A stretch of DNA of 64,000 nt. It comes from Bacteroides ilei (lineage in GTDB: Bacteria > Bacteroidota > Bacteroidia > Bacteroidales > Bacteroidaceae). How positions within the stretch are numbered: position 1 is the stretch's first letter; every line of letters begins with the position of its first letter. Location: positions 3,064,691 through 3,128,690 of the forward strand of contig NZ_LT635801.1 in assembly GCF_900128495.1 (NCBI RefSeq). The letters are read 5' to 3'. A program made the position numbers and the translations under genes. The notes beneath the pieces were generated by a model. That model ran no database searches. It was given only the letters and a program-made list of their open reading frames with translations, and was not told the origin of the DNA. This document shows, piece by piece, positions 61,326 to 64,000 of this stretch.

Positions 61326-62456
61326 ATGGCCATTACAGTCAAAAAAGTAAGCTCTAAGAAAGAGTTGAAGACATTTATTCGCTTTAATTACGAATTATAT
61401 AGAAACAATCCATATTCTGTACCCGATTTGTATGATGACATGCTGAATACATTCAGTACAGAAAAAAATGCGGCATTTGAATTTTGTGAAGCCGATTATT
61501 TTCTTGCCTATAAAGATGGAAAGGTTGTAGGCCGTGTAGCTGCTATCATCAACAACCGGGCTAATGAAACGTGGGCAAAGAAAGAGGTTCGTTTCGGATG
61601 GATTGATTTTATTGATGACCTGGAGGTCTCAAAGGCATTGTTGGATAAAGTTGAGGAATGGGGCAAAGAACGTGGAATGGAATCCATTGTCGGTCCGTTA
61701 GGTTTTACAGATATGGATGCCGAAGGTATGTTGGTCGAAGGCTTTGACCAGTTGGGAACAATGGCTACAATCTATAACTATCCATATTATCCGGTACACA
61801 TGGAGAAGCTAGGTTTTGTAAAAGATGCAGATTGGGTAGAATATAAACTGATGGTACCCGACAAGCTTCCCGAAAAATTTGTACGCATTTCAGAAATTAT
61901 CCTACAGAAATATAAACTGAAGATAAAGAAGCTGAAGCGGAAGGAAATCAAGGAGGGTAATTATGGTCAGAAGATTTTTGATCTGATAAATGAGGCTTAC
62001 GCTCCTTTGTTCGGCTATTCTCAAATGACTCAGAGGCAGATTGAACAATATATAAAGATGTATTTGCCCTTGATAGACCTGCGTATGGTTTCTTTGGTTG
62101 AAGATGAAGAAGGGAACCTGATCGCGGCAGGAATTTCAATGCCTTCACTATCGGTGGCTTTGCAAAAGGCTAAAGGGCGGTTGCTTCCTTTCGGATGGTT
62201 TTATCTGTTGAAAGCATTGTTTATCAAGAAACCGAAAATACTGGATTTGTTATTGGTAGGAGTCAAACCGGAATATCAGAGCAAAGGTGTGAATGCTCTG
62301 TTGTTTTATGACTTGGTACCTATTTACCAGCAAATGGGGTTTGAATATGGTGAAAGTAATCCCGAATTGGAATTGAACAAGAAGGTCCAGGCACAATGGA
62401 GTGCATTCGAATCGGTCCAGCATAAACGCCGCCGGGCCTTTAAGAAAATATTTTAA
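61326..62456 (+). CDS. GNAT-like conserved protein
   Basis: A 376-residue soluble protein widespread in Bacteroidetes. The fold resembles two GNAT N-acetyltransferase units: VVGRVAAIINNRANE and a C-terminal LLLVGVKPEYQSKGVNALLF with the acetyl-CoA loop. The substrate is unknown. It is followed by the topoisomerase gene 21 bp later. Confidence 0.7.
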   Translation: MAITVKKVSSKKELKTFIRFNYELYRNNPYSVPDLYDDMLNTFSTEKNAAFEFCEADYFLAYKDGKVVGRVAAIINNRANETWAKKEVRFGWIDFIDDLEVSKALLDKVEEWGKERGMESIVGPLGFTDMDAEGMLVEGFDQLGTMATIYNYPYYPVHMEKLGFVKDADWVEYKLMVPDKLPEKFVRISEIILQKYKLKIKKLKRKEIKEGNYGQKIFDLINEAYAPLFGYSQMTQRQIEQYIKMYLPLIDLRMVSLVEDEEGNLIAAGISMPSLSVALQKAKGRLLPFGWFYLLKALFIKKPKILDLLLVGVKPEYQSKGVNALLFYDLVPIYQQMGFEYGESNPELELNKKVQAQWSAFESVQHKRRRAFKKIF

Positions 62457-62477
62457 TCTGTACACAGGAGGAGCAGT

Positions 62478-64000
62478 ATGGAAGAAAATATAAATGAACA
62501 GCAGACAAATCCTGTATCCTATACCGAAGAAAATATCCGGCATTTAAGTGATATGGAGCATGTGCGGACTCGTCCGGGTATGTATATTGGCCGTTTGGGA
62601 GACGGTTCTCAGGCAGAAGACGGTATCTATGTACTTTTGAAAGAAGTGGTGGATAACTGTATTGATGAGTTTAAGATGGGAGCCGGGAAGCGGATTGATA
62701 TTCATGTGGAAGATAACTTGCGTGTTTCTGTGCGTGACTATGGACGAGGCATTCCGTTGGGAAGCCTGGTCAGTGCTGTTTCCATGCTGAATACCGGTGG
62801 TAAATATGATACGAAGGCATTTAAGAAAAGTGTCGGGTTAAACGGTGTGGGTGCCAAAGCCGTAAATGCCTTAAGTTCCCGGTTTGTGGCACGGAGTATC
62901 CGTGACGGCCAGATGCGTGAAGCCGTTTTTGAAAGGGGGGAGTTGAAGAGTGATGTTACCCAGACAACCGAAGAAGAAAACGGTACATATATTTTCTTTG
63001 AACCGGACGATACATTGTTTGTGAATTATCATTTCCGTCCGGAGTTCATTGAGACAATGCTGCGTAATTATACGTATTTGAATACGGGTCTGGCAATTTA
63101 TTATAACAATCACCGTATTATCAGCCGTAATGGTCTGGAGGATCTTTTGAATGACAATATGACTTCTCCGGGGTTGTATCCTATCATTCATCTGTCGGGT
63201 GAGGATATTGAGATTGCTTTTACACATAGTCCCCAATATGGAGAGGAGTATTATTCATTTGTCAATGGACAGCATACTACTCAGGGAGGTACCCATCAGA
63301 GTGCCTTTAAGGAACATATAGCCCGTACCATCAAGGAGTTTTACGGGAAAAATCTGGAATATCAGGATATCCGTAATGGTCTGGTTGCCGCAATTGCCAT
63401 CAATGTGATTGAACCTACGTTCGAGAGTCAGACCAAGATAAAGCTGGGATCTCTTACCATGGCACCAGAGAAGGATTCGGACGGTAACCCGTATCCATTG
63501 TCGGGAGTCAGTGTAAATAAGTTTGTAGGGGATTTCATCAAGGAGAATGTCGATAATTATCTGCATAAACATCCTGATGTAGCTGAAATCATGTTGCAGA
63601 AGATTCAGGAATCGGAGAAAGAACGGAAGGCGATAGCAGGTGTTTCCAAGATAGCGCGTGAACGGGCCAAGAAAGCCAATCTCCATAACCGGAAGTTGCG
63701 TGATTGTCATATTCACCTCAATGATGTCAAGGTAGCCAAAAAAGGTGATAAGGATGAATCAGACCCGCGTCTGGAGAGTTCGATCTTTATAACGGAGGGT
63801 GATTCGGCAAGTGGTTCCATCACTCAAAGCCGTGATGTGAACATACAAGCTGTGTTCAGTTTACGTGGTAAGCCTTTGAATACTTTCGGGCTGACCAAGA
63901 AAGTGGTCTATGAGAATGAGGAGTTCAATCTGTTACAGGCTGCTTTGAATATTGAAGACGGATTGGATGGTTTACGATATAATAAGGTGATTGTTGCTAC
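62478..64000 (+). CDS. parE: Type II topoisomerase B subunit (ParE-like), 3' end outside window
   Basis: The first 507 codons of a GHKL topoisomerase, open at the right edge. ATP-site motifs [16 protein letters not shown] and [13 protein letters not shown] and [15 protein letters not shown] are intact. GGAGG at 62467 sets the start. The opening ([20 protein letters not shown]) fits topoisomerase IV ParE rather than GyrB, but this is a family judgment. Confidence 0.88.
   Translation, partial: MEENINEQQTNPVSYTEENIRHLSDMEHVRTRPGMYIGRLGDGSQAEDGIYVLLKEVVDNCIDEFKMGAGKRIDIHVEDNLRVSVRDYGRGIPLGSLVSAVSMLNTGGKYDTKAFKKSVGLNGVGAKAVNALSSRFVARSIRDGQMREAVFERGELKSDVTQTTEEENGTYIFFEPDDTLFVNYHFRPEFIETMLRNYTYLNTGLAIYYNNHRIISRNGLEDLLNDNMTSPGLYPIIHLSGEDIEIAFTHSPQYGEEYYSFVNGQHTTQGGTHQSAFKEHIARTIKEFYGKNLEYQDIRNGLVAAIAINVIEPTFESQTKIKLGSLTMAPEKDSDGNPYPLSGVSVNKFVGDFIKENVDNYLHKHPDVAEIMLQKIQESEKERKAIAGVSKIARERAKKANLHNRKLRDCHIHLNDVKVAKKGDKDESDPRLESSIFITEGDSASGSITQSRDVNIQAVFSLRGKPLNTFGLTKKVVYENEEFNLLQAALNIEDGLDGLRYNKVIVA

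Overview
The window is chromosomal DNA of a Bacteroidales bacterium, most likely Bacteroides or Parabacteroides, carrying a complete Mu-like transposable prophage. Support for the host: Bacteroidetes-type promoters (a -33 TTG/TTTG and a -7 TAnnTTTG box) recur before genes, ribosome binding sites are mostly weak, several lipoproteins have Bacteroidetes-style signals, and there are lineage-typical genes (DUF3836, DUF3810, an rSAM/lipoprotein pair, an SpmA-SpmB fusion). A perfect 16-bp parS site beside mnmG (55986-56001) suggests this part of the chromosome lies fairly close to the replication origin.

Left host part (1-5587): the start of a large lipoprotein on the minus strand, then leuS and a YitT-family membrane protein.

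Prophage (about 5588-41907, about 36.3 kb, close to Mu in size). Both ends carry two copies of AAAACGAAGCG in inverted orientation, widely spaced at the left and close together at the right, as with MuA sites. Inward from the left are a small gene under its own promoter and palindrome, a leftward S24-type repressor facing a rightward early promoter with an operator-like dyad, then the early genes: an HTH protein, the MuA transposase, the MuB ATPase, a second ATPase, a GemA-like protein, a DUF3164 protein and two zinc-knuckle proteins. A gene enclosed by terminators with its own promoter (15343-15861) looks like a moron. The head genes for terminase, portal, gpF, gpG, gp36 and gp37 read leftward. 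Protease, capsid, lysis and contractile-tail genes read rightward. The two blocks diverge from about 22.6 kb, where two palindromic 21-bp repeats lie between facing-away promoters. The tail assembly chaperone has a textbook -1 frameshift site, A AAA AAG followed by a hairpin.

The main system is a diversity-generating retroelement (DGR) at the end of the tail module. The last tail-fibre gene ends in a C-type-lectin-like domain whose variable repeat (37721-37839) matches a template repeat (38049-38167). All seven core differences fall at template adenines, turning Asn codons into Ser, Tyr or Asp. A DGR-type reverse transcriptase with a fused C-terminal domain follows; no avd gene was found. Past it lie a large inverted repeat, a small HTH protein, a thymidylate-synthase-fold enzyme with the Asn-to-Asp change associated with dCMP specificity, and a Dam-like adenine methylase. 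In Mu the Gin invertase and the mom modification gene occupy these map positions, so DGR and base-modification genes may be functional replacements. The architecture resembles the published Bacteroides Mu-like DGR phage known as Hankyphage; identity with it cannot be tested here.

Right host part (41935-64000): an rSAM/lipoprotein pair whose promoter may have been cut off by the prophage, rdgB, a CAT-like acetyltransferase, a ketopantoate reductase, ychF, a DUF3836 gene, polA, a polyprenyl synthase, deoC, a MazG-like gene, dtd, uvrC, apt, parS, mnmG, ybeY, an SpmAB fusion, a DUF3810 gene, a GNAT-like gene and the start of a type II topoisomerase B subunit (parE-like). No rRNA, tRNA or CRISPR array was recognised.
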